Source: Auanema rhodensis
Lineage: Eukaryota; Nematoda; Chromadorea; Rhabditida; Rhabditidae
DNA: 64,000 nt
Assembly: GCA_964057225.1 (NCBI GenBank)
Contig: OZ059896.1
Location: 17,062,501-17,126,500 of the forward strand
Direction of reading: 5' to 3'
Below the pieces are notes generated by a model. It saw nothing but the letters and a program-made list of their open reading frames with translations, ran no database searches and was not told the DNA's origin. The position numbers and the translations under genes are program-made. The first letter of the stretch is position 1; each line of letters starts with the position of its first letter. This document shows positions 51,401-62,089 of this stretch, one piece after another.

Positions 51401-53744
51401 GATTATCAACAGAAGCTGCACCATCATCATCTGCTCATTCAATATTACGTCATTTCAACAACCTTTTCGTGGTGTGTATGTGAGGATTCTAGACTGTCTT
51501 ACGATGATGACTAGAGTCCCCGTTGAATGCATATGAAGAACACGTGAACGGCTTGTCGACAGTTGCCTGTTGTTATTCTTTCTCGGAGAGATAGGGAAAG
51601 GGTTGGTCATGCTTTAAAACACAGACACATACGCATACACTCTTTCTCATTCTAACCTTCACTCTCTCAAATTGCCTGTTCTCTCTGTTAGTTTATGGTG
51701 TATTCTGTTCTCTTTACCTATTGCTTTTCTACCTGTCACCCATCTTATTGAACATCGCTACCGCCATTTGTGTGCCCTTGCTCTGTACCCTCATATCGTT
51801 CAGTACTGATATGCTACAATGACGATGATGACGATAATAGCTTGCCCGTCGCTCGTGTTATAATCTTTGCATAATTCGGAAAAAACGAGAGTCGGCGAAG
51901 ATGATAGACGATGCGGCCCCAGGAAATTGACTGGATTGCAAGAGCCCGAAAGCAAAAGCTGGAAAATGCAGCTTAACGAAGCTCCGTCGATCCGTAGAGA
52001 AAACAGTCGGCGATTCGTTTCGGCTCCAATCCGTCTGCAGATTCTCGTTGACCATTTCGATTTACATCCTATTGCAGCTTTCTATGCTTTTTGCGCAACT
52101 CCTGCTCACTCATCTCAATTTTCCGGTACATCACGTCATGTTCCGGATATGGTATGACGACAAGCATGGTCATATCTAGCAAAGATTTTCTGTTCGAAAC
52201 AATCAATAGGGAGCAATCTTTGAAAATGCGATCTGTAGTTTTAAGGAATAAGCTAGACAGATAGACAGGAGACTCGATTGAAACTTGTTGCAAAACCTGA
52301 AATAATGATAAACCGAAGCCTTAAATGAGCGAGAAATTGATGTGTTACGTTTTTCATTTTGAAACTTGGTAAAGGGTTGTTGAAGATGTTATGTTTAGCA
52401 CGGGGATAGGCCGACTGAGGAGTGCTATTCTCAAGCGTCAATCGCTCTGTTAGATGTTAAAACTAAATACTTTCCGTTTTTTGGATTTCAATTTACACAG
52501 GAAGAAGATGTCATAGCCAGATATAGTAGCAATTGATTGACAACCGGTGCTTATAACTTGAGAAAGAGATAGGGAAAGAGAGAATAAGGGAAGGGATGGA
52601 AAAATAAGAGAAAGGCAATGTTGATGATAACGCTTGAATTGACATAAATCAGACACTGTATCTTGGCGGTTTCGTCTAAACAACGAGCTTTAGTAGCGTG
52701 TTTAACACAATGTCTTCGTCCTAATTTTTCGTAGAAGTTAGATGAATGTTCTTTAGTTGTGCATCGGGTTCACGTGCACCATATATGTCTCCAGATGAAA
52801 CTTTGATCCAACCCACGATTATCAGGACGCGTCTTAGTCATATTTGAGTTCATACTGAGTGCTTTTTGAGTTCATTCTTGATGAAAATCACTGATAAGAA
52901 AAGCTTTAAGATGAAAAGAGTGAAGAAATGAGAGACGCAGAGATAAGTAGAGAATTAAGGAGGAGGGGAAGGGGGTTAACAGCAGGAGTCAAAAAGAGAA
53001 CGTCGACAAGAAATATGATGAAAAACATGACAAACGAGTGAATGCGAGAGAGGGATATTTGTTATCGCTATCTGCTGATCTGACCATTTTTTGTGTAAAA
53101 CGTTTGCTTATCAGCTTTTCTGAAAATTTAATGGAACAGTCATATATTATTTAATATATAGTTAGTTTATAATATATATAAATATATATATTATTATATG
53201 TTTGATTTGCCTTTCTCATTCAAAATATCGAGGGACTGTATCAAACAGATTTTTGTTTTTGGCTTTAAAACAATCTTTGGTACATGAAAAGTGCTCTGAA
53301 CATGACATCCGCACACATAGAACACATCATGAAGATATTTTCTATTCCTGAAAAATCATTCTCAGAAGATGGATCATGTTTCGGAATGTCATCTCATTCA
53401 CATTATAACCTTGTTGAAATGTAGCAATATGAACTTAGCGAAAAGTGCTGTTAAGCTTCTAAGTAATTAAATATTTTAAATATTTCAAATATTTTATTCA
53501 AAGCTTTCTATGTATTTTATTGATATCTCTACGTTTTTTAATCATGTGAGTACCAATGAACTTCCTTATTCTCGTCATTTTTGTGAATTGAAAAAAAAAA
53601 CAAATTGTTTGGGAGAAGGATCAAGAAATAAAAAACATCCGAATGTCAGTATTAGTGATTTTTTTAGTGTTTGAGTCCCATAATCATTTTCATTTCAATT
53701 ATTTGAAAGACATTCTAAGACATAGAAAGAGGGAGAGAAAGAGA

Positions 53745-53776
<32 letters not shown>

Positions 53777-56700
53777 AAGAAGGAGAGAGAGAAGGAGAGA
53801 GGGAGTGTAAATGAATGAACAAATTGTTTTCTGATCAATGAAATAATATATGAAGAAGAGTATTATCAATGACATAATTGAGATGATGACAGTAATGAGC
53901 CAAATAAAGAAACATATACGCGTTTTCTTTTTATTTTTGGAGAAAAGTTTTTGTAAAACTTGACTTTAAAAGATCGGGGGATTGAAAATGACCTTTGAAA
54001 GCGTTAACATTCTTTTTCCTAATGCTATTTCCATATAGTTGATGATCATAAAGATGAATTGTGTTTGAACGGAAGAGATAGACAGGTAGATTGTATGGAT
54101 GGAAATAAAACAAAACAAAGACAAATCCTAAAAATAGACGATTGTTGTTAGTTTTCTCATCAAGTTATTACTCATCTGCAAAAGTATTTTTAAAATTTGT
54201 TTGAAACTTTTGATCCACGGCCCTGACTATATGAGAGATTGGCTACGAAGAACCAGATTTGACTGCAAAGGTTGACAAAAGTTAAAATTGTTTGGCTGAT
54301 GGTGTGAAAGTTGATTTAAGGGAGAATGAAAAAGAGTGGAGCAAGAAGGAGGGTGGGGTAGATGGTAAAGTAAGCTATTTCTGGAAGAAAAAAACATTTG
54401 AAGAGACCGATATTGTAACTTATTTTCATCGTATTACAGTCCGTTTATCATGTGTTGTATGTCATTTTCAAATGTTTCATGATCCATTGTCTATATTCTT
54501 ATATCATGTCAGAATTTATATAATATGGTTATGATAGCATTTGTCTTTAAGTGCTATAATAGGACAAATTAAGACCACGTGGCATTTCATGATTATGGGA
54601 AAGTGAGATGTTGGTAGAAGGAATTAGAAAATATTAAGAGAGAAGAGAATAAGGAGAGAAAGAGTAAGCGAATAGAGGATGGTTATCAGATAGAGAAAAA
54701 TTTTGAAATAAGTGATCAATCTGGAAATAATGTTTGTGGGTTTCTAGGGGGTGCATTTAGTGTGTTTAACACGATCCCATTATTGGAAAAGACAATGGCA
54801 GTAAGCTGATTGGTTGGCTTGATATCTATTCATCCAACTAGCACAGAATAAAAGATCAAATGTTCATGAGACTAAAATATGAAAATAGGATATTCAAATG
54901 ATAGGGAGGTGAGAAGGAAACGGGAGAGAGCAATTTGAAATGATGAGAGAAAGAGATGAAAAGAGATACGGAAACATGAGGAAACCCCCCTCGTCTCTCC
55001 CTCTATGAAGTCTCTGATGATCATATTATCTATGTTTATTCCGTTTCCTCTTAGCGGAAATCAGTTGGTACATCTGTGTGATGATTCATTCATATCGCTA
55101 ATGATTATGTATTTCGTTTTGAAGCACAAACATCGTGAAAAAACTTCAAAACGTCGAAGATTTTCGTATCTATCTGCTCAGATTATTGCTCATTCCAGAC
55201 GTTAGATTACAAGAGAAAAAGGGGCGAAAGAAGAGGGACTTAGCAAATAACAGAGAAGAAACAATCAAATTTTTGTGTTTTGTTCAAAAATTTAAAAATT
55301 TTTCTTATAAAGATTATAATTAGAGAAAACTATGAAGAGAGAGAGTTGCAAGATACGCATTTCCTTTATTCAGATATGACACGTGTGTCATTGAAAAACA
55401 CGTTGTCATAACGTGGCATCAGAAGGACAAAGACAACTAAAATTTGAATTTTCTTAAGGATTAAGCAACCTGATCTGAAAATGAATGAGAAAATCATTTT
55501 AAACTGTTGAATATTGAATAACAACATCTTGTCTTCTGTTTTTTCTCACGTCATATGTCATTATTGGGTTCAAGTTAGTTAGCTAGCTAGTTGATAGACA
55601 TGACTCGTCCTGGTCTCCTGTACGTTTCAGTGTAAGTTGATTCTTCGAATGTTTCAGCGGCATTGGATTCCCAAAAAAATATATTTTTTTCGTATTTTTT
55701 TTCGCATCAAGCGATGTTTGATTTGTCTCTGATCCTTGAGCCTCGTTTTTGTCTGTTCTTCTTTTTTTGCGCTTTGTCATATTTCTACAATTGATTCATG
55801 TGACTGATTCAGATGATATCATACCATCTCATCCATTGCATTTTTACATACATATACTTCCGGTGAACATTCAGTTACAATCAACAATCAGTTTGCTGTA
55901 CAAGGTTTATTCTTTTCTTGGAGGGAGAAGATTCAGTTACAACAAGACAAGGGAGAGAGAGAGAGAGAAAGTAGCGTAGGAGGTTGGTTGCACGCAGTGT
56001 TGATAACATATTGTATTCATATGGTAGAAATGTAGAAACTATGGCAATATATTATATTTGACAAAAACGACTTCTGTTCTAACTGTCGAGTCGAATCAAA
56101 TCTTTCTTAGCATACTATTCCCCTTATCAAATAAAAAAAATGACGGATTCTATTCACGTGATGCACGTCTTCTAAAACCATGCAAGGTCAGTAGCAATGA
56201 AATTCACATAATTTTCAAGTGAGAATCAGCTGCTAGTGGACACAATGATAATACTGATGATGCTATGATCTATTGTCAATGACAATGACGACAACGATTC
56301 TGATAAAATAGACATTGAAGAGGTTTTTTGGTCAAAATTGTTCTCTCTCTCTCTCCATTTCTCTTTCTCTCTCTCTCTTTCTTTCATCTTTTCTCTTTTA
56401 ATTTCAACTGTCCCGCTTTTGTTCGGATGAAAAGAACATATAAATACGTAATCTTTATATAGAAAACGGAAGTGAGTGATAGCATATCATGTTCATTTCG
56501 TTCAACAACCCAGAAATTTTTTTTTGTTCAAAACAACGTACCAACGATTGAACGAATTGAGTTTATGTTATTGGCATTGAATAACAGAAAACATTGTATT
56601 TGGAAGCATATATACATATGTGTCTTCTTTCTCTCTCTCTCTCTCTATACGAGAGGTTTGTAAAAAAAAGAAATCTATCTATGCGTATGAGCATGTGTTA

Positions 56701-58683
56701 GATTTACTGGGACCATAAAAAACATTTTTCTTCAACAAAACCATCTCTTGTCATGATGAATTCGTCTTCAATTCCTCTACACAATATCTCAGAGATCATT
56801 CGCTTATCGGCGACATCTGTATATGTATGTATGTGTCAGCAGTAAGGAAGAAGAAGAAGAAGAAGAAGAGAATGATATATCTTTCTCTAAAAATTTATGT
56901 TTCGTACATAATTGGGATTGAAAGTTACAAATAGAATATACACATATTTTCTAAATATTCTTTATTAAAGTTATTTGAAAGATATTTTCTATTATTTTCT
57001 CTCTTTTCAGTATATCAGATGAAGCTAATGCTGTTGACTTAAGTTCTTTAAAAATTGTTACAACCCTTGGAATGGGTGGATTTGGACGGGTAGAATTGGT
57101 AAAAGGCTATGATCGGGTATATGCATTAAAGGTAAATTTCACAGAAAGTTGCTCATTTTCTAAGCTGTAATGCTGTTTCAGGTTATGAATAAAGCACATA
57201 TTGTTGAAACTAAACAGGAAAATCATGTAGTGTCTGAAAGAAAAATATTAATGGAAACAAATTGTGATTTCATAGTCAGGTAAGAGCATTATGCTCTTTC
57301 TCTCTTTCCTCCTTCTCTCTCTCTCTCTTTACGTCTTTCTCTTTATTTCTTTATTTTATTCAAAATTTATTTTTTTTAATTTTCAGACTTTATAAAACAT
57401 TCCGTGATGCCGAAAAAATCTATATGTTAATGGAGCCATGTCTTGGTGGTGAAATTTGGACAATTTTAAAGAGAAAGTAAGTAGTAAATATCATGAAAAA
57501 CAATAGAAATTTGCTTTTCGTCTTCATTTCTTTGCTTTTTCGACGAGTAAAAAAACCGAATTTACTGTAAATTAAACTAAATTTGTCGTTTTCAGAGGCC
57601 GATTTGATAATGATGGTAGCCGGTATTATTGTGCTGGCGCTATAGAAGCTTTGGATTATTTACACAGAAAGAAGATTGTATACCGAGATTTGAAGCCAGA
57701 AAATATGTTATTGGATAGAAATGGAGTTCCTAAACTCGTATGTTGATATTGGGACTATTTCCCTAATCTTAACATACAACATTTGTTAGGTTGATTTTGG
57801 TTTTGCTAAGAAAATCAAAGATGGTCGTACATGGACATTCTGTGGAACGGCTGAATATGGTGAGTCATTTGAAGATCATTCACATGAAACAACAATCATC
57901 ATCATCAATAATTAGATTTTGAAGGATTGTTTGACAGAAAAATCTAAGAAAACATTGGAAATCACTTTTTTTCTTTTGATTGATCTTCTAATCTTTACAG
58001 TTGCTCCTGAAATTGTACTTAATAAGGGACATGATACTGCTGTAGATCTATGGGCTCTTGGTATCTTCATCTATGAGTTACTAACTGGATCGTAAGTTTT
58101 TCATAAATTTTCACATTAAAAAAATAATTTTTTAAAAATAAAATTTGAAAATATTTTTTAAAATTTTAATATCTGCTCTTTTCAGTCCACCTTTCTCAAG
58201 TTCTGATCCAATGGTTACGTACAATGCTATTTTGAAAGGACTTGATAAATGGGCCTGGCCTAGGTACTAACTATATATATATAGTTAAGTTTACTTATTT
58301 TGAATTATTTTTGCAGATTTATTTCCAAAGATGCCATTGATATTATGCTAGCTTTATGTCGCCGAGAAGCTTCTGATCGTCTCGGTTACGGAAATATTGA
58401 TGAAGTTCGACAACATTTCTGGTTTGATGGCTTTGATTTTGAGCTCTTCCGCTCACATAAGATGCGACCACCTATCATTCCAGCTGTAAGTTGCTTATAA
58501 GCTTTCGGTATTATCCAACGTTTGTTGGGTCAGATAACTCGAAAGAACTATATAATTACGTTTGACTAATTGATTTGATTTCAGATTCGATCTGATGTTG
58601 ATACAAGTAATTTCGATACTTTCCCAATGTTTGATAATTTCGCCACGGGTACCGATGAGACTGGCTGGGATCTCGATTTCTAA
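28208..58683 (+). CDS. cGMP-dependent protein kinase, divergent PKG (long isoform)
   Basis: Eighteen exons: 28208-28282, 28398-28501, 30843-30945, 31095-31158, 31207-31320, 31767-31872, 31925-32057, 41923-42002, 48972-49094, 57011-57131, 57182-57279, 57387-57476, 57596-57737, 57790-57859, 58001-58091, 58186-58263, 58317-58485, 58585-58683; 619 residues, phase-consistent. Order: N-terminal leucine-rich helix for dimerisation ([19 protein letters not shown]), a pseudosubstrate-like SRKTAVS (36-42), cyclic-nucleotide domain A (60-165; FGELAIL at 137-143 with R148), domain B (189-300), AGC kinase domain ([12 protein letters not shown]341, YRDLKPEN with D435, DFG 453-455, T467 in [12 protein letters not shown]) and the PKG C-tail ending GWDLDF. 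It phosphorylates Ser/Thr targets in response to cGMP. Domain B lacks the normal FGEKAL...R-T/S-A cassette. That divergence points to the nematode pkg-2 group rather than egl-4, but orthology is inferred. Confidence 0.93.
30119..30650 (+). promoter_or_regulatory. Putative internal promoter of the short kinase isoform
   Basis: A GC-richer island (about 30180-30430) within the intron after exon 2, directly upstream of the alternative ATG exon. It contains CGACGTCA at 30239-30246, one base off the palindromic CRE consensus, and several CGA/CGG-rich stretches unusual for this window. Promoter activity is inferred from its position before an exon that has a start codon but no plausible acceptor. 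Confidence 0.45.
30651..30712 (+). CDS. Alternative first coding exon of the cGMP kinase (short isoform)
   Basis: ATG at 30651 opens a frame [20 protein letters not shown] that ends at a consensus donor (CCAG|GTAATC) in phase 2. This is exactly the phase needed to join exon 30843-30945 (reading [10 protein letters not shown]). Exon 28398-28501 also ends in phase 2, so the two are interchangeable starts. No acceptor precedes the ATG, so it is a first exon, not an internal one. The resulting protein of about 580 residues would lack the leucine-rich dimerisation helix and the SRKTAVS pseudosubstrate-like segment and start with a short Arg-rich leader. Rated below the main model because no transcript is available. 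Confidence 0.72.
34251..34309. repeat. (CT)n microsatellite
   Basis: CT tract on the sense strand of the kinase gene, with two CCC/TTT interruptions. Confidence 0.97.
35306..35428. repeat. Compound (CT)n microsatellite
   Basis: More than 120 bases of CT repeat with CCT, TTT and CA interruptions on the kinase sense strand. Confidence 0.97.
36554..36603. repeat. (CT)n microsatellite
   Basis: Nearly pure CT tract on the sense strand of the 9.9-kb intron. Confidence 0.97.
40240..40610 (-). pseudogene. Coding-like island with in-frame stops; possible decayed exon
   Basis: On the minus strand a single frame runs from about 40609 to 40244 with coding-like composition, broken only by TAG at 40489-40491 and TGA at 40438-40440. 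Segments read [37 protein letters not shown] and, from an ATG at 40437, [22 protein letters not shown] is higher than in the surroundings. No family is recognised, and the plus strand also has long open stretches here, so low stop density alone may explain it. Confidence 0.25.
41371..41413. repeat. (CT)n microsatellite
   Basis: CT tract that continues a looser CT-rich zone beginning near 41319. It lies about 500 bases before exon 8 of the kinase. Confidence 0.97.
41923..42002 (+). other. Isolated kinase exon 8 (core of cyclic-nucleotide domain B)
   Basis: An 80-base exon, phase 0 to phase 2, encoding [20 protein letters not shown] and then RRHLSG. It is flanked by a TTTATAG acceptor and an AG|GTTAG donor and stands alone between introns of 9.9 and 7.0 kb. 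It is where the FGE cassette should be; the Gly is missing (DFEIRRHL). Confidence 0.88.
42366..42439 (+). other. 15-bp hairpin with one wobble pair
   Basis: ATGCTGACGATGATG (42366-42380) pairs with CATCGTCGTCAGCAT (42425-42439); the only non-Watson-Crick pair is T-G. The loop is about 44 bases. An outer CATCAG/CTGATG pair (42321-42326 with 42449-42454) is also possible. Confidence 0.7.
44644..44703 (+). repeat. Four-copy 15-bp repeat with ACGT core
   Basis: ACGT occurs at 44647, 44662, 44677 and 44692, exactly 15 bases apart each time. The units read CGCACGTGGTAACAT, CTCACGTATGTAAAT, CACACGTGGTGTCAT and TCTACGTGCATTGAG, so the ACGT core and the CAT end are better kept than the middle. It lies just before the long CT tract in the 7.0-kb intron. 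Confidence 0.85.
44722..44820. repeat. Compound (CTTT)n-(CT)n microsatellite
   Basis: About 100 bases: CTTT units followed by roughly 65 bases of pure CT, the longest pure run in the kinase introns. Confidence 0.97.
48426..48478. repeat. (CT)n microsatellite
   Basis: Pure CT tract on the sense strand, about 500 bases before kinase exon 9. Confidence 0.97.
48972..49094 (+). other. Isolated kinase exon 9 (end of domain B and linker)
   Basis: A 123-base exon with phase 2 at both ends, so its removal would keep the frame. It encodes [20 protein letters not shown] and then [20 protein letters not shown]. The first part replaces the arginine-containing end of the cGMP-binding cassette; the rest is the helix and linker to the kinase domain. 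It is flanked by introns of 7.0 and 7.9 kb. Confidence 0.88.
49768..49799 (+). other. Hairpin TTCG/GAGTGAT
   Basis: TTCG-aac-GAGTGAT (49768-49781), a 5-base loop GTTAG, then ATCACTC-aa-CGAA (49787-49799). The inner 7-bp stem is perfect and the outer 4-bp stem is separated by a 3/2 internal loop. Confidence 0.65.
53728..53805. repeat. Imperfect (GA)n microsatellite
   Basis: GAGA with AAAG and GGAG interruptions; purine-rich on the kinase sense strand, unlike the longer CT tracts. Confidence 0.95.
57011..58683 (+). other. Compact kinase-domain exon block of the cGMP kinase
   Basis: Nine exons within 1.7 kb, separated by introns of 50-140 bases, encode residues 301-619. The glycine loop, K341, the Glu of helix C in [34 protein letters not shown] and the WDLDF tail are all intact, so a working catalytic domain is expected. 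TFCGTAEY has Ala where most AGC kinases have Pro. Confidence 0.93.
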
Positions 58684-60029
58684 AAAAGTTCATAATTTAT
58701 CCAAGAGATGATCCAACACAAATTCAAATTGCATGAAGCTTCTCCGCAGCATACAATGCTGATCGAAGAAGAAATTTTAAAAATTTCTTTTTTCTACATG
58801 CATTCTTTCTTTCTCTCTCTTTTCCCCCTCTCTCTCTTTCTTATCTGCCAAGATATACTCGGAGAATGCTTTTCCTCAGTTAGAGACATGCGCTTGAAGA
58901 TATGTATGTAGTTTCTTAGAGTTTTCTTACCTTTTTTGCAAAAATGCCTATAGATGAAGTGCCGCAGTCGCATTTAACTACACAATTTCAGAACTTTTCG
59001 CTCTTTCTCTATGACATTGAAGCCCTATTTAATCATTTTTACCCTAGAAACTTTGAATGTTGTACATACTTGTAGATGATATCCACGTTTTTTTTAATTT
59101 TTCAACTACGCAATCCACACCTGAATGCACAAATTGATTATTCAATTTTCTCCTTAAGTCATATATAGTCATAAGATTTCAAATCATCCATTAGCCTCTC
59201 TTATGCCCCCCCTCCCTCTATATGTATATTTCTCTCCCCCCCTCCCCTTCTCTTTTTTACCATTATTTTCCTTTTTTTCGAACCAAAAAGCCTAAGAAGA
59301 ACATTTAAATTTGTAAAAATTGTTATTTCGTTAATAAGTTAATTATTATTATTTTATATAAAACCATATATGATTAATATTACGTTCTTTTTTTTGGTTC
59401 AAAAAAAGGCGATAATGGTAAGAGAATGTATATCTTGAATAGTTTTGGATGATTTTTAATTTAGACAATTTATTTCTTAAAACAAATTGTATATTTTGTT
59501 GTACTTATTTTTTGTTACTTTCTAGTCTAGTCCCTTCTTCCCGTCTCTATCTCTCTTTCTCTCTCTCTCTCTCTTAAATTGTCTGACTGTTTCTCTTTCT
59601 TTTTCTCTCTCTCATATATACCTTATACGTTTCTCGTGATGTACATATTACTATATACTTTATATAATTACACAGATTCATTTATATTTAATCAGTTCTA
59701 TCTTTGGTCAGAAAAAATCAAGCAAAATATTGAAAACGAATGAACTATAATCTCTTTATCTGTCTTCTTATTTAATTTTTTTACAATTGAAATAGTTTCA
59801 TTTGAAGGAAAAAACAAAACAAAAAGAATAAGCTAATAATATCAGAAATAATGAAAAAATAAATTTTTTTTATAAATTGGAACTAAAATTCAAGCTCTCA
59901 ACAGTATTTCAAGATTATGTAAAGCTATTTGCTTGTTCATGAGCAAATGATGGCGAGTTGAAAGAGGGAAAAGCATGATAAGAGGGGGTACGGGGACGGG
60001 AAGAGAGTGAAATAAGAAAAGAAAGAAAT
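58684..60029. other. 3' flank of the kinase gene and convergent spacer
   Basis: AT-rich, with polypyrimidine stretches (about 59220-59265 and 59540-59610) and no exon. It must contain the 3' UTRs of the kinase (+) and the PXMP4-like gene (-). I see no clear single poly(A) signal for the kinase close to its stop; an AATAAA is present near 59857. Confidence 0.5.
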
Positions 60030-61094
60030 TTACTTATTGTTGATGAGGAAATTCCGGATATTTGTCCAGATATTTGAATCTTTATATAAATATGTCATAC
60101 TTTTCGTTAATGATCCTTGAAGAACATGAGTATGATGCTCGAAAAGCCATAAAACTAATCCCCATACACCTGCGGCAAAGATGGGAAAAACGGGAAAGTC
60201 TGAAGACGTAAAGTTGAATAAACAAGTTGACGTCAAATTTATTCATCCGATGATGCACACGATAAGATTGTCTAGTTTATTATGATTTAAAGATAATGTC
60301 ACATAGCTTTGAGCCAGTTTCATAGGATCAAAACAAGTGCTCTTTAAGCTCTATGTGCATGTGGCTATTTAAGGAAACTGAAAAACGATACTTACTTGGT
60401 TGTGGAATAACCTGATTATCAACTGCTAGCTTAGCTAAACCAACAACAATTCTCGAAAGCAGATAGAGGTTAATCTGCAGTTTATACGAATGTTTTGATG
60501 AGCATTAAAAACTATTTTGGGAGTTATTATACCTGCATATTTACAGAATTATTTGAACCAAAAACCAAATAGCCCATAATACAAGCAGCGACAAATGAGT
60601 GCCACTCCTTCTGTTGACCTTAAATTTATATTTCAAGTTGATTTTCAACGTATACTATCATAGCAAATACCTTCAACTTGTTTTAAAAAGCCATGAAGTA
60701 GCTTATATGAGAATACAAACTTAGCCAAATTGAAAGCATGTGTCTTCGTCAAACGTATGATTGTTGTTAATTTTTCAATAAGTCTATGATGACATGTTGG
60801 ATAAGATGTATCAATGGAGCTTATAAACTCACGTTCCCTCCCCGAACAAAAAGACCATAACAAGAGCATGAGGAGCTCTTATACGTGCACCATAGCTATA
60901 ATATAGAAGAATAAGTTCAAACTTAAAACTTAAGTTGTTAAGAAGTCTGGTAAGAAAAAAAGAAGAAAAACTTACACTAAACCATTTCTTAGACCTTTAA
61001 CTGCAGATAAAATAAAAAATTTGTGACGATATTTATGTAAAATATAATTCGCTATATTTTCCCAATTTTTTATTAAATACAGTACTGTCTGCAT
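60030..61094 (-). CDS. PXMP4: Peroxisomal membrane protein 4 (PXMP4/PMP24) homologue
   Basis: Six exons on the minus strand (5' to 3'): 60976-61094, 60833-60895, 60671-60783, 60533-60618, 60396-60474, 60030-60199; 209 residues, close to the human length of about 212. It is a multi-pass peroxisomal membrane protein of the Tim17/PXMP4/Tmem135 group; its exact transport role is not settled. Recognisable segments in family order are VKGLRNGLVYGARIRAPHAL, FNLAKFVFSYKLLHGF, FGSNNSVNMQINLYLLSR, AAGVWGLVLWLFEHH and KSMTYLYKDSNIW. The ATG lies 2 bases after a TTTTCAG acceptor, again suggesting trans-splicing. It is convergent with the cGMP kinase gene, 1.3 kb away. Confidence 0.93.
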
Positions 61095-62043
61095 TTCTGA
61101 AAAATGCTCCAAAAAATTAATTTATACTAATAAAAAAAACAAAAGAATAGACTAATAATACATTTATAGTGATTTTGCCGCAGTCATTGTTCAAGGTATG
61201 ATAAGACTACCTAATCAATCGATTGACTCTCTGATTACTCTTTCTCTCTCTTTCTCTCTCGTACTTTTTCTCTTCCTCTCTCTATCTCTATCAATCTCTT
61301 CTTGAATCCTTTCATATATAATTCGTTCCTCTTTTTCTATATATTAGATGTGAAGTTTTAAATAAAAAGTTTATTCCGTTCAAACGCCCTTGTATTATTG
61401 ATAATGAAGTAAGTCAAGATTGTGAACAAAAAGTCAAAATCATGCCGATAATGAATGACTGATTTTGATGATCTGGACCCACAAACAATCACCGGTTTTA
61501 CGTTTATTCAGAGATCACTCTTAAATTATTATTCTGATATACATCCGAAGATTTATATTATTGTCCAATTAAATGATTTTCTCTTGGAAATAACCATTCA
61601 AAATAATTTTAAAATAAATTGACTTCCTTCGTACATGATATGGGTACAAAGTGTATGCTATAGCTTAGTGCTACGTATTGATAACTGAAAGTTAACTCGT
61701 ATAACTCAATAGTTCTGTTCCGGTATGAGCCATTCAGTTTCCGCTTCGGGTTATACTTCTATAACCTTGTGATATGTTCATATGCTGATAAAAGACATTT
61801 TTTTGAAAATTTGATAACCAAAAAAGGAAATAAGTTAACATCATCGTCCCTAAGTAAAGAATTGATGGGCTTTGTCAGTTACGTATTTTATATCTTGAAG
61901 CCTATAGATACATAACATCGAATAGCAAGATTATCTTCTTAATTCTGATAAATCAAATTAAATGGCTTAATCGATCATCATAAAATAAATCTTTTGAATC
62001 AGGAATAATCATTTCATTTACCGAAAAATCTCATAATTACTCT

Positions 62044-62089
<46 letters not shown>

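Larger units (their letters stand above)
49095..57010 (+). other. Third giant intron (7.9 kb) of the kinase gene
   Basis: It contains a hairpin at 49768-49799, an imperfect GA tract at 53728-53805, an (AAG)n run near 56849-56869, ACGT motifs at 55381, 55400 and 55411, and GC-richer, multi-frame-open islands at about 49640-49930 and 51850-52800. The latter allow several unlinked short minus-strand frames, but none with a clear start and family. Confidence 0.7.
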
